This document shows positions 10,768 through 25,897 of a DNA stretch of 64,000 bases, one piece after another. The notes beneath the pieces are model-generated. The model had not been told where the DNA came from. It ran no database searches and worked only from the letters and a program-made list of their open reading frames with translations. The stretch's first letter is position 1. Every line of letters begins with the position of its first letter. The position numbers and the translations under genes are program-made. The stretch is taken from contig MNCI01030304.1 in the NCBI GenBank assembly GCA_015680685.1, positions 730,219 to 794,218 of the forward strand, given 5' to 3'. This stretch comes from Gnetum montanum. Taxonomy: Eukaryota; Streptophyta; Gnetopsida; Gnetales; Gnetaceae.

Positions 10768-12760
10768 TATATCTTAGGTTAATGTAGGGAAATTATTCTT
10801 GAATAATAGTAAGGTATTATCTTAGTAGTAAGATTATTGATTTAGAAAATCTAAGTTATTAGATCAATTCTCTAGTGTACAATGAGTTATAAAATTTCTA
10901 TAAAAATATAAGTTAAAAAACAAATATACAATGGAATGAACTCAAATGTTTGATGCCTATACATGTTAAGAATGTCATATTCAAAGGGTTGACTTTTATA
11001 CATCTTTGAATGTGTTACAAAAAGCAATTTAAAGAATACCACAACCTTTATAAGGATTTAGTATAATGTGGGATTTACCTAAGTGGTAATGCCATTGATC
11101 TACAAATTAATATAACTAAGGAATTCTTACAAGAAACCACAATACAACAATACATACACTTAAGGACAAAACTACTATGGGATTTTTCATAATGTAATCA
11201 CCACTCACCTATAGGTTAAAACTTTGGAATTCCCTTAAGAATCTACCAAAAAAATGCATAGGGAAACCACTTACGATGTTTGTTACAATAATGCAACGAC
11301 TAATCCTCAAGGTAATAAAATTGTGAAATTTCCTTAAGAACTTGTGTAAAGCCCTTAGGATAACAAATGTGAGGCATGTCACAACAATGCCATTGCTAAC
11401 CTAAAGGTTAATAAGATCCAATACAAAATCAAGGAAGAAGCAAATCTAGAAATTCAAATTCCTCACATTACATATAATGAATTGACCTAATACAAATACA
11501 ACTTTGGAATATACTCATAGAGAAAAAATGAATAGAAAAATGAAGCCCTACTTGTAAGAAAAACAAAGAAAGTACAAATATAAAAAAAATGAAACTTGTC
11601 ACCCAAAATGAAAATCTTAAATTACTTAAGATGATTGCTAAAGGAATGTCTCAATGTAGCGCACACTAATGTTAGATCACAGTAGGAGAGTATTGATCCA
11701 ACTTGTTCAATGAAGTGGAAACCATATAATCAAAGGCAAATCACTAGAAGTATGATAATGAATTTTCCAACTCTTGATTTAAATTAAGGATCTATTTCAA
11801 AGGGTCTACTTCTTGAGCTTTCCTATTGTAGACTAGAGTAAATCTTGAATTTTCCTTTTACTAGAATAAGTAAGATAAATGACTATATTTTTTTACATGA
11901 TGACTACCATAGATATCCTTCTTATCATAGACATCTTTGTTAAAGACATCTTCAAGTTCAAAATTGTCTTCCAAAAAAAATGCTATCTTTTGATGTAGAA
12001 ATCTTTCTCATCAAAGATGTCTTTTGTTAACACTGATAAATTTAGGCCAAATGAATTCCAGTTGATAAACAACTCCTACTAAGACTTTGCTACTCAAACA
12101 AACTTCAAAGTGTTAAAGACATTTTGATCTAGAATATCTTTCTCAAAGACAATTGTCTCATTAGAGATATCTTCAAACTCATACATGTAGCTCTTTGTAG
12201 GCATTTTTTTAAAGACAAATTTGACCAATTAAATGACATTCAATTGATGTGAAATTTTACAAGTAGGTAGATCCTTTTTTAGAGCTTTTCAATAAGCCTA
12301 AGAACAACTCAAAATTCTTATTTACAAAGAGGTCATGACCTTCAAAAATTAACATCTTTTAATAGTAGACATCTTTCCAAAGTTAGTAGACTTCTTTCAA
12401 CTCCAAAACATCTTTCTCAAGAGTTTGTAAGAACACAAATTGGGATTCTCTTATGACCTTTTGCCTTGAAAGCATAGTAGATGTCTTTGGATCTAAAGAC
12501 ATCTTTTTGATCTAGTTAAGACATGCTCACTAAAAATTCCAACTTCTTTGGTTTTGTTGTAGTTGGTTATGGTCTCCTTGGTAAACATTTGTCAAAGATA
12601 TCTTTTGTCCTTCGCTTCACAAGTTACCAAAAGATTCTAATACTTATTAAAGACATCTTTCATAATAAAGATGTCTACTATCCAAAGGCCTACACATTTA
12701 ACCATAAGAAAATCAAACATAAAAATTCCAACAACAAAATATCTCATTTGTAAGTTTTGT
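10768..12760. repeat. Degenerate LTR-like repeat region without genes
   Basis: No coding domain was found. From 11040 to 11440 a module recurs about four times in decayed form, with a core like AATGCCATTGCTAACCTAA followed by GGAATTCCTTAAGAA. From 11900 to 12680 the octamer AGACATCT or its complement AGATGTCT and close variants recur about a dozen times. The same octamer marks the LTRs of elements D and E, so this is probably a decayed LTR of a related copia family. Confidence 0.4.
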
Positions 12761-12769
12761 GATAAACAT

Positions 12770-13075
12770 TAAAACTCAGATTCTTAAGCTATACATCTTA
12801 TGGTGTATTTACATCAAATTGTTTTCAATTTCTACACCCCTAAATATTGGTTTAACCAACTAAATTATATCTCACTCACTTAAATAGTAACTTCATATGT
12901 ATTCTATAAGTAAGAGATTACAAGTTTGAATTACACTAAAAGAACCTGCTTGTTATATATAAACTCTACCAAAGTATCTTTATAGCTATATATCTTGGAG
13001 TATATGTAGTACAACACTTTTGGGTTCAACCATGTGAACTATGTTTCACTTACCTAAATAGCAACATACTATTAC
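12770..13075 (+). repeat. Two decayed copies of a possible tRNA-derived SINE
   Basis: Two stretches share the order AGCTATA-ATCTT, AACCA, TATCTCACTCACTTAAATAG: one at 12787-12900 and a shorter one at 12983-13065 (AACCATGTG, then TTTCACTTACCTAAATAG). The first goes on to ACAAGTTTGAATTAC at about 12919-12935, which resembles a pol III B box (GGTTCGAATCC). Calling it a SINE is inference. Confidence 0.3.
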
Positions 13076-15552
13076 TAAGTAGGGGGGTGTAGCACCCTAA
13101 AAATAATGAATAGTAACTATGCAGTAGGAAACAAATCAGTCTCTTATTTAAAAGTGCACTCATAGGCTTTCACTTCTTATTTAGAGGAAGAAAACTCTTT
13201 CCGAATTGTAATAAAAGCTACATAAAAGTATACTTATTAATATTTTAATGCACAAGTTTTAATTAATACATCTTGAGTATCACCCTTTGTGATCAAGTTG
13301 TAGTGCATATTGGTTTTACCGTTAACATACATTGAGGAAATATGTGTAAGTTATTTTCGTTTTAAAAAACAAATATGTGTACGCTAAGGTCAAAAGAGTT
13401 ATTCGATGGCCAGGCCTCTACAAATAAAGCATTGTAACTTACAATTGTTACTAAAACACCTCACAATTGTCAATGATTGTTAACGTTGAAGATAGTGGAA
13501 AGTCACTTAATCCTTATCAAAGACTACACGATTGTCAATACGATCAACGAATACGTATTTTTTAGCGTGAAAACAGCAGCATTACCAAGATAAAAACTAT
13601 ACATATTTTTTACCTTTGAAACTTTAGTTACGTGTAAACGTAACATTTCAGTGCTATACTTGCAGGAAAAGACTAAAAGTTATATTTGATTTTCATTTTC
13701 AAAACATAGCCAGGAAAATATTTCTGCATTATTTTTTGGAAAAGATTCCATAAAGCACAGAGAAATTGCAAATTATTTTCAGCCTTTGAAATGGACATGT
13801 TATTGTGAACCCTACTTTCAGCTTTTAAAGCGGAATTGCTTTGTAAACTTCTTTTGCATCCGCAACTACATAATATACTTTGTGCATTGGGCACTTCATT
13901 TTTTCACGTGGTTTTTATTTAACGAAAACCATAATAAATATATTCCGCGCACTGGTGAAAAAAGAAAAAACGTTTGATCACATCATTTAACAGCCGTGTT
14001 ATAACTTTCATGCGCAAGGGGACTACCCTTGGTAACTGAGGTAATGTGAACCATAGTTAACAATGGTAACTTACATTAACAATAATTAACAACTGTGACA
14101 AATGTGCGGAAGCCTTGAGCTACAACTCTCCCTCAAACTTCGAGGCTTGACGCAAACAAAGATAGTAACAGTATCACTCATGGGTAAAACTAAAAGTCTT
14201 GAACATGTAACTTGTTAATACCTGCAAGTCATCAGCTACGACATCAAGGCAGGACTGAACAGCCAAACGTGCAAGTCATTGTTGGTGGCCAGCACAGTTG
14301 AAAGTGACGGTATTGCTAATGTGTTATGCTCTGTATGCATCAAATTAAATTCGAAAGTAACAGAAACATGCAGCAGCAACAGCAGGAAAGGAAAGGTAAA
14401 CGGAAGATCCTCTCTTCCGGTTGCATTGCTTTCAACGGTGGTGATGCTTGCAATGCAAATATATTCAATTTTAACGGTGCAAATTGCTGTGTACTTGGAT
14501 CAAGAAGACAATGCAATCATAAATTATGATGCCAATTCGTGTGTAAGCAAAGTTGATTCCCTGTTGGAATCCACTTTTTGGTATTGGTTGAGATGGAAAC
14601 AGAGAGAGCAAGCGTGAGGTCTGAGGAGGATCCACGAATGCTAATTATGTATTGACATTCATGCGTTCAATTCACTTTCACATCACTGGGTAACTAGGGA
14701 ATGGAATGGGATTTAGGATTCGGCAGCAACAGGGGCCTACATGGCCTCCTCCCGGGGTGAATTATTCCGACAGCATTCATCTATGCCATTGCCATTGCCT
14801 TTGCCTTTGCTCATTAAAATATGCAGTTGCAGTGCAGCCCAAAAGTTGCAGGCCACCAGAGGTACGTGGCAGGGAAGGGATCATGAAATGGGCCTAGGCC
14901 ACGTTTCCAAACTCAACATCTCATTATCATGCCCAGAAACGCTTGTCCCCCAAAATGAACAGCCCAGAAAAAAAAAGGGAGGGTAGTGGCCGGTGGTGCA
15001 TGCTGCCTCTGCAAATATAACCATGTATTTATTTATGTGTAGTTTTGAGATTGAACTGACTGACTGATTCACAGATCAGAATAACCAGAATCATGAATTA
15101 GTAATGTGCAGTAGTATGGGGATGAACATATCCCTGTCCCTGCAATGGTTGCAGAGGGCAACAAAGCCGAGTTTTAAGAGGGCTGGTTCCCTTGCCTTGG
15201 TTGGTGTCTCTCTCATTTTCATTTCATTCATATTTTTACATCTGTTTTGCTTTGATTTTAGCAAGCAGAAGCTAACTTTTCATGATTTCATTCACATCAC
15301 CACAGTGGCACTAGCAGTAGTGCCAGGGTATAAAGAAGCAGAGGCTATCCAAGGTCTCACTGTTGCCGTGAATGCCCTTGGCTCTGCTCTGCTCAAGTTT
15401 TCCATGGCCAGCTGCCACACTCGATGGATACCAACAGCAAATGGTATCCAATGAATGTCATTTTGCCCTCATTTGTTTATATTTTATTCATTATTACAGT
15501 ACATGGGCACCCCACCCCACTCACCCAACCAGCCATCCATGCAGGGAAGCAA

Positions 15553-15578
15553 GCGTGCGTGCGTGCGTGCGTGCGCAC
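15553..15578. repeat. (CGTG)n microsatellite
   Basis: A pure run of the tetramer GCGT/CGTG containing five overlapping CGTGCG hexamers (starts at 15554, 15558, 15562, 15566, 15570). CGTG(T/C)G is the brassinosteroid response element bound by BZR1-type factors. The run lies about 3 kb upstream of the P450; any regulatory role is inference. Confidence 0.85.
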
Positions 15579-18069
15579 AGATAACAGATGATTGATGATG
15601 CTTATGTGATGTCCATTGTCCACACCACACATATGCAGATCAGAGAGAGATACAGACAGAGACAGACAGACAGCTGCTTCTCCTGCTTCTGCTCTTGCTC
15701 CTGCTGTGGGCAATCAAAGCCAAGCCAACACAACCTAATCCAACCCACGTCCTTTTCGGAATGAATGAACACAGCAACAGCTGCTACAGCCATTTCACGT
15801 CCACACAGCACAGCCACAGCAGCAGCAGCATTGCATTAGGTTTCCGACACATACATACCAAATGATGAGGTTGATTTTCGATACCCGCTGCTGCAATGAA
15901 CAAATAAAAAGGAGTTTCCATTGTTAATGTTTTCTTTCCCTATATATGTCTTTTTCAGACCCATAATGAATGCGTTACTAACCATATTCAATTCCTAAGG
16001 ACCCAGACAGATCCCTGCTTGCCAAACTTTTAAGGCCAGCGGCTCCATTGTCAGCATTTAGAAATTAGGGCTCTGGTACTTGGTGTTTGCAAGAACTTTT
16101 AAGGCTAGCTCTCATCGCAATTATGGCCTTCGAGCAAGGGCCATGCCCGAGGGTTAATCTGATTAATTAAGTAATCTTGTATTCAGTAGGTCGTGGGCAT
16201 GTGAATATTGGATTACGAACACTCGTCCTGAGCCTTAGATTTATGTGAGGTTGGGGACTTTGATGGTATAATCTGTCTGTAATGTATGCGTATTCGCGAA
16301 AGAAAAGCCAAGCATGCTTGGGAAGCCAAAAGCTGGCGGATGGCTACTTGAACAATTGGCCTGTGTGTGACAGCAAATATGATGTGAAAATACGAGCAAC
16401 ACTGGACCATAAATAATAGAGTCAAATGTGACAGGGAAATAGTCAAACATTTTATATGCACTGTAGCAATGGAATAACAATTTGGGCTAAAGAGAGAAAT
16501 TTTTTTTTATTAAAAAAAACCCAAATTATGAAAAGGAAACGAACAACCATTCATCCCCTGTCATTAATGATTGAGAAGTACCTTCAGCGACGAACAGATG
16601 CCATCAGCATTATCATATTTGGCTCTTCTTTGCTGTCTGCAATCATAATGTTTTGTGTTATGGGAGCAGTGCAAGCGTTGTATATTTTTTTCTTCCGTAA
16701 GATACTACGCATACATCTTGTGGTAAGATACTGGAGTGGCGCAGCAGTGGCAGGCAGCGGCCTTCCTATCACTACTGTAAATGGTAAATTGCAGCAGCGA
16801 TATTACTTGTTCAACGTTACGTTCCTGTTATACACACACACATATGCTACGATGCAGAATGCAGTGAATTTGTTTGAACTTTGAAAGTGGTAGCCTTGGG
16901 CTCGCTGCACTAGAACAAAATTGAAGATAAAGGTATTAATAGTACAGGCAAAAAAAAGGAGGCAGGTAGATAGAGACAGAGACGGAGACGGAGACGGGGA
17001 CTGGAAATTGCTGTAGTTTTTGTGGAAGGAAGGAATCTGCAAGTGCAGTCGTGAAGGGAAAGCAGGGAATTCGTGGCCACGAGAGTGGAGTGCAAGGGAG
17101 TTACGAAGAAGAAGAAGAAGAGACCAATCAAAATGCATGAGAGTTGCAGCTTTGGTTTCGGAAGAGAAGTCCTTTTGCCTGCAATGCCCCACCTTTGATC
17201 AGACCTGCCTCGCATTTGATCAACGGCGTGCATGCATGCCACGCCAGATTGCCGATTATATTCCATAAATCTGCATCTGCGTTTACATAAATGTTATTGC
17301 TTGGCTTGAGTGCTTGACAAATGACTCTGGTCTCATGATTTGTTTTTCTTAGTATGATGATGGATGAGCCAGCGAGCGAGCGAGGGAGCACGAATGATGA
17401 TACAAAGCAAAGCAGACCCTGTCTTTGACTGTCAGAGATGCGGGTCAATTTGTATTTGTAAGAAATGAAAGGGAGGAAGGCGATTTCTGATGAGTCTTGC
17501 TCAGAGGCCTGACACAATGCAGACTGATGAGGCCCTGTGTCGCAAGTATGCTACAGTTGCAACACATCTGGTGTGCACCTCACGTGTAAACTTTTGAGGC
17601 CTTTTCAAGCTTTGTCTGCAGTACCCACCACTACAGCCCAACCAGCAGCAGCAGCAGCCTATGACATAAGATAATTCGATATATGTCTCTATTCAAAAAT
17701 GAAATCGGTATCAATATTACTATGCACAGGTTTTTGAATTGAATTGGGTCATCATACTGCAGACTCAGACTCATCTCAGGGCTCTGGCAGGGCCCTACGT
17801 TTCCACTTCAAGGAAAACAACCACTCCTCCACACCCCTACGAAAGGAAGGAAGAAAGCACAGAGACGACATCATACCAAAAAGAAGAAATAAACGGGAAA
17901 GGAGAAGCACAAGAAAAGAAAAGAAGCAGAAGCAGAAACAGAAGCAAAACAGGAGGAGGACGATGAGTAGCAGGAAGAGGAACAGGAGCAGCAGGAGCAG
18001 GGGACGACATCATAAGTGGTCACTAGTAGCAGCAATAGTAGGAGGAGGAATAAGAATATGCCAGATTGG

Positions 18070-18075
18070 CACGTG
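18070..18075. promoter_or_regulatory. G-box CACGTG upstream of the P450
   Basis: This palindromic CACGTG lies about 250 bp upstream of the likely TATA box and 35 bp upstream of a second TATA-like stretch (18105-18115). G-boxes are bound by bHLH, bZIP and BZR-type plant factors. Only the sequence is seen; binding is not shown. Confidence 0.4.
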
Positions 18076-18318
18076 AAATTTCAGGGGCCCTTTCTCGTAC
18101 CTGCCTTATATATATCTGACACCTTGAGTTCTAGTAAATGCCTGCTTTGCTTTGGGCGAAGGGAGGGTGAGGGATTCGGTAAGAGCAAAGAGTATCGGAA
18201 AGTTTGATAAGCGTGGTCAGACATTTTGATAATAAGGCTGAGTGCAGAGGCAGACAGGGATAAGGAAGAACTTTTGTGCTTCCAAGCTTAATTGCTGAAA
18301 TCTGCACAAGTCTTATCA

Positions 18319-18328
18319 TATATAAATA
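18319..18328 (+). promoter_or_regulatory. TATA box of the P450 gene
   Basis: TATATAAATA lies 224 bp upstream of the start codon and would place transcription initiation at about 18350, giving a 5' UTR near 190 nt. A second TATA-like stretch in the same wording, TTATATATATCTGACA, lies at 18106-18121; both are followed by ATCTGACA. Confidence 0.5.
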
Positions 18329-18455
18329 TCTGACAGACCTGGCCTAGCTTTTTCCGCATTGTATTGCATTGTTATTGTTTAATTTCCTGCCTTGGCTGCT
18401 GCTGCTGCTGGTTTTTGTGAATTGTTGCTGTGCTTTTGGTTGCTTGCTTGGACTA

Positions 18456-18497
18456 ATGAATTTATTTTGTCGTCAGTTAGAGAGTTTGAGAAGTTAA
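18456..18497 (+). CDS. Possible short uORF in the P450 leader (13 codons)
   Basis: An ATG at 18456 opens a 13-codon frame (MNLFCRQLESLRS) that stops at 18495-18497, 45 nt before the P450 ATG. If the leader starts near 18350, this would be met first by scanning ribosomes and could dampen translation. It may equally be chance. Confidence 0.25.
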   Translation: MNLFCRQLESLRS

Positions 18498-18542
18498 GTT
18501 CCCTTGTATCACAATACAATACAATACAAGAGCAAAGAAAAA

Positions 18543-21392
<2,850 letters not shown>

Positions 21393-21873
21393 CATGGATT
21401 ATCAGCACAGCACATTGTCTCTCTCCAGTCCTAGTCCTAGTCCTAGTCCTATCCTACTTCCTGTCCCTACAAACATGCCTTTCTGTAGGCCGTAGTTGAC
21501 AACTACATGGATTTGCTTTCTGTAGTTGACAATCATTCATGCATGGCAAAATCCAATGCAATTTTTGTATGTTAGATTCCTACCTCACTACGCTGCTCCT
21601 GCTCCTGCTCCTGGGTCTGCGTCTGGCTCTGCGTCTCTCCCTCTCTTTTTGATTGATTGATTCATGGGTAAGGATTTTGTCAACACCTGTACAAATTGCA
21701 AGCAAGCAAGCAGGCAGGCAGGCTTGCTTTTCAGACTAGCCCTGTGTAGCATTGTGTCATTCCGAATGCTGCGGCTGCTTGAAGCACTTAATGTATGCTC
21801 CTTTCAATCTTGTCTTTTTGTCTTTTTAACTTGTGCCAACAGCACCGGCGACCGGAATAAATGCTCAAATAAA
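21393..21873 (+). terminator. P450 3' UTR with polyadenylation signals
   Basis: Two overlapping-context AATAAA hexamers lie at 21856-21861 and 21868-21873, about 470 nt after the stop codon; they are the clearest polyadenylation signals on this strand. The 3' UTR holds a TCCTAG-type hexamer repeat (about 21426-21451), a GCTCCT run near 21594-21612 and an AAGC/AGGC run near 21700-21722. Confidence 0.5.
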
Positions 21874-22820
21874 ATTCTGCTTTCCCTCCGGTTTTGACCT
21901 TCTGGAGAGCAACGGATACCGTCATTGCCTGCCTTGTCAGCTTTGAACAGTAGCAAAACTAATTTTTCTTTAAACAAAAAAACGTACCGTAACACAGATG
22001 ACAGACAGTTCTACGCAACTTTTGGCACGCGGCGGCGCCAGTTCCGTAAAGAATACAACGCAAACTCGTTTTTCCATTCCTGTGACACGGGTTTTCGGGA
22101 GTTCGGCCTACAAACACACACACCTTGCTGCTTTATTCAAGGAATGCCGAACTGTGGAAAGGAAGATATAGTTGTTTGTTTACCAGCGTTTTCTAGGAAT
22201 AGTTTATTCCCTGTATTCACTGTTCGATCCATCTGTATATATAATTCTTAGATCTCCTTTCACTTTCTTTGTTTGTTCTTTTAAACTCAATGGTTGGGTT
22301 ACCTAAAAGCATAGCTCATTAGAAAGGACATTCTATCATCTCCAAGGGTTTACATGCTTCCATTTGAAGCCTTTTGTAAAATTCAGGAAATTTTTTCAAA
22401 GGAAGAAATTTGCATACTAGATAAACACTAATAAACAAGTTTTGTGAGTGAAAATGCATTTATTGCTTTTAGAGATTTTATGTTAGGCATATAGAAAATA
22501 TATTCCACATTCTTTCTTTTAAGTGATGATATAGGGAGTTTCCAAATCTTTTTGTAATTAAAGAAAAAAGTTGCAGTTGTCTCCCTACCAGAGTCGGTAT
22601 GATATGCTTGAATTTGAAAAAAATGTCAAATGTGCTAAGCAAAGGAATAAGGGGTGTTGGGCCTCAAAAAATATATATATTAAAAATAAAAATTCATAGT
22701 ACAAAAGTAGAGTACTATAGAGAACAAAAACTCCAAATCAACAAAAAGGAAAGGCCTACCAATTTTGGGAATGCCTTTGGTTTTCATCATTATAACCAAT
22801 TCTAATCAAACATTCCATGA
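21874..22820. other. Right flank of the gene island, no gene seen
   Basis: Sequence turns from mixed composition back to AT-rich near 22250. No domain was recognised in the short open frames, including 21925-22251. Confidence 0.4.
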
Positions 22821-23900
22821 AAAGATTAACTTTAGGTAGAGAAGGAGGAGACCTCAACTCTCTCAATAGAATCAACATTATCAAAAGATATTATCTCCAT
22901 ATCTTGACCAATAGTTGCAAACGAATCATTAGTAGTATAATATCTTGAATATGCTGTCCATTTTAAGGATTTGGTATGTAATTGCCAATAGATCGACTTC
23001 CCTGATGTTTTTTTATTATGAAAAGCCATTTGGAAACCATTTGAATGAACAAGAAGTTTCTATGAGATCTTAGGAATAGATATTTGTTTCTCCCTTAGTC
23101 ATTAAAGAATTCTTTGAAATTGATTTAACTAAAACCTTCTTGAAAGGCACATTTTGTTGAACAACAGTAAAAAAAAGCGTGGGGTAACTATTGAAACATT
23201 AGCAAAAGAAATTGTTACACGTTTTGCAACATTTGTAGAAAAAACCTTAGCAATATCTACAATATTAGGAGAATAAACCTTAGTAGTGTTTATGGTAGCT
23301 TGGTGTTGATGCACTTGCATATCTTTTTTTTGCAATATAAAAGGACATGAATCAAACATATGACTCTCTTGATGACAATAGTGACATGAATTTAAAGATT
23401 TTAATCAACAACCTTTTTCCCATAATCTAGCATGCAAAAGAATTTCTTGCTTAAGTGAATCAAGATCCACCTCAATCATATGTTAAATTTGATGAAAACT
23501 ACAAGTTGTAGCTAGGATTTCAAAATGCTTGATTGACCCAATTTGAGAGATAATATCCCATTCAACTTTTTCAAAATCAATAGAAGATTCGACAATTTAA
23601 CAAAACAAGAAATCCTTCAAAATTTAGGAGATGCTAGATTAAAAGAGAGAGTTCACTTTTGAATAATTAATAAAGTATGATGATGATTGAAAAAACTAAT
23701 ATCAAAAACCTTAGAAACCATTGCCAAATCAACAAATTCTACCAATAAAAATGAGTTTGACAAATAACGTGCATTGATAACATCTAATCCTTGATCTTTC
23801 CAAACTATATTTAAATGACTTAAAAGATAGTTAATAATGTCTCCATGATGCAAATGATCCTTACATGCGAGGGCCTCTTTAAGAATCATGATGAAAAATA
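22820..23900 (-). pseudogene. ORF1/gag-like relic with DUF4283-type domain and zinc knuckle
   Basis: The minus-strand open piece 23653-23889 (HLNIVWKDQGLDVINARYL, then SFLLVEFVD) resembles the DUF4283 domain found in ORF1 of plant L1-type LINEs. About 270 bp further along the sense direction, at about 23340-23390, is a canonical zinc knuckle, CHYCHQESHMFDSC (C-x2-C-x4-H-x4-C). More decayed frames follow to 22832. No reverse transcriptase (ORF2) lies downstream; the gene island begins instead. Recognition of DUF4283 is by eye. Confidence 0.5.
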
Positions 23901-24239
23901 ATTTTAAACATTGGTTGAGAAAAAAATCATGTAATTTAAAGTACTATGATGCTTAATAATTACTTTGTAACAACTCATGAGCCTTTCTTAGAGAGTACCC
24001 AATGATACCCATCTAAGTCCATGCCCTATTTCTAAGATGATTGGCATTTACAAAAAATCAAACTATCCTTTTTTCTAAGCCCCACGATATTTGTAGGTCT
24101 TTTGAAATTAGTTGTGTATTAAAAAAAGTATATTTGCCATACAAGCATTTGGCTTACATACCTTTAATCAATAGTTTATGTGATATGGATAATTACCAAG
24201 ATATTTTTTCTAAAATCACTTAATTAATTTTTTCTAAGC

Positions 24240-24425
24240 TTTTTAGGGAGAGGGAGGATGTTGGAACCCCAAAATAATTGTAATATAAGTACACCCCAAG
24301 AAATATAGTCTAATTAGAACTTTATAACTCAGCATTTCCTGCAAGAATCAAATCCATGACTTGGAACTTTTAAATCAAGAGTCTTATCATTAAGCTAACA
24401 CCTCATTATTTTTCTAAGCTTTTTA
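24240..24425 (-). repeat. Possible tRNA-derived SINE
   Basis: The minus strand reads GTGTTAGCTTAATGATAAGA followed about 30 nt later by GGATTTGATTCTTGC. These resemble pol III A and B boxes (TAGCTCAATGGTTAG and GGTTCGAATCC) at near-normal spacing. No clear 3' tail or target duplication was seen. Confidence 0.4.
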
Positions 24426-25892
24426 AAGTAAAATCCCCATTACTTCCAGGGCATCCATGCTTGTTTTCACTAAAAGTAGTATGATAAAAATCAAGGGAAC
24501 AAACATTTTTACTTTTTAATCCATTAAAGAACTAAAGAGGGGACCTTTAAACATGAGAGGAAGTACATTAAAAGAGCCTAAAGGGTTAATATAATTAGTT
24601 GAAGACAACCTGCTTGAGATAACATTTTAGCTTTCCATGTGCTTAGAAGTTTTTTTTAACTAATCATATATTGTTAAAAGCTCAACAGTTATTCCAAAAC
24701 ACACTCATAAAATATTCTTGTTCATGTGTAGAACATGAAGACAAATGAAATGTGATGTAGGAACACCTCCCATTCCTATGATGTTGTCCTACATTTCTAT
24801 TGTCTAGATGTCTTAAGGATTTTTTGCTTTTTGTTTGGCTTCATTTTGACGTCATATCAATATATTTTGTGTCTTGAGTAAATAATTACGATAACATATA
24901 CCTCACAGTTGATGATAGTTTAAGACTACAAGCACATTGTGACTTGTAGTAGCTTGCAATGAGCCAAAAACTACATTTTTTTAAAGAAAACCAACTTAGA
25001 AAGATAATTGTAATGATAGTACAACTTGTAGAAGGTTATAGTCTATTCAAAAATGCTACTAGACGCTACCACTTAGAGCCATTTGCTCTAATAAAGAAGT
25101 TTATCTTGAGATTTTGTTTTCTAGGAGATTCCAAGGCACTATGACTTACAATTGTTTGCATTGAAAAAGGTTTCAATTTGGGTTTTTAATTCTAGAAGAT
25201 TATAGAGGCTTGCGATGTGTAGGCAATCATACTTATTTTTCCATTACAACTATATTGTGACATAAAATCCCTCGTAGTAGTTAGCTTGAAAGTTTTTAAA
25301 AATGTTTCAAATCATGAAAATGATAAGGTTTCAACATGAAGGCTATGAAAGACATAAAAGCTGGATAATTAAGTGTCCTTTTGGCAATTTTGCATGCTTT
25401 AAGGGTCAATAGAAAGGCTCCAGAGCATGTGTATGAGTTTATTGAGCATTGTGTAAGCTCTTTTATATTGTGATTTTTATTTTATTAAATGAGGTAAAGG
25501 TTTTGAGGGATACTAGACCTTATGCCTTTCATCCATTAGTAAGTGTTGTGGAATTTTGTGCATTTTGGAAGGCTTAATACTTCCATAGATCCTTTGGCTT
25601 TGAGCCTACTTACTTTTGTGTTTAATGTAATTTCTATTTTCATGCATTAATAGGAAGGTTTTTAGTAGTTCTTTTCTTTCTACCTCATTGTGCATGTTAC
25701 TGGAAATGTTTATAGGTGATTTGAGGATGGTTTTAGGGTTTAATTAAGAAGGAATTGCTAATTATTCCAAGGATCATACCAAAATGATAATTTGGTAATG
25801 AATTAATTACAAAGAGGCATAACCTTTCATAAGATTCAAATCCATCTTTACATAGTATATAAGAAGGATAGATAATGATGCATGAAGACATA
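24426..25892. other. Unassigned AT-rich repeat DNA
   Basis: No coding domain was recognised. Between 24930 and 25270 a loose motif of type TTGTGACTTGTAG-AGCTTGCAATG recurs in decayed form. The right end meets the target duplication TACAA (25893-25897) of element E. Confidence 0.3.
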
Positions 25893-25897
25893 TACAA

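Larger units (their letters stand above)
13081..18317. other. Upstream intergenic part of the P450 gene island
   Basis: No gene was recognised; the open frames here (for example 15104-15454 and 14279-14617) have no domain and read like low-complexity translations. Composition changes from AT-rich repeat to sequence full of GCA/CAG-type triplets and microsatellites: CGTG at 15553-15578, GACA near 15650-15672, GGAGAC near 16978-16998, GAA at 17105-17121, GCGA near 17371-17384, CAG near 17643-17658. CACGTG palindromes lie at 13905, 17581 and 18070. Between 13430 and 14110 there are many CAATTGT and GTTAAC words. Confidence 0.5.

Noticed and set aside
15104-15454. 116-codon frame with hydrophobic stretches upstream of the P450
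   Set aside because: No known motif, low-complexity surroundings and no splice or codon support for a gene.
17739-18076. Frames rich in Lys, Arg, Ser and Gln
   Set aside because: They are translations of purine-rich microsatellite DNA.
18504-18542. Longer P450 start at 18504
   Set aside because: The codon is TTG. The ATG at 18543 gives a normal membrane anchor.
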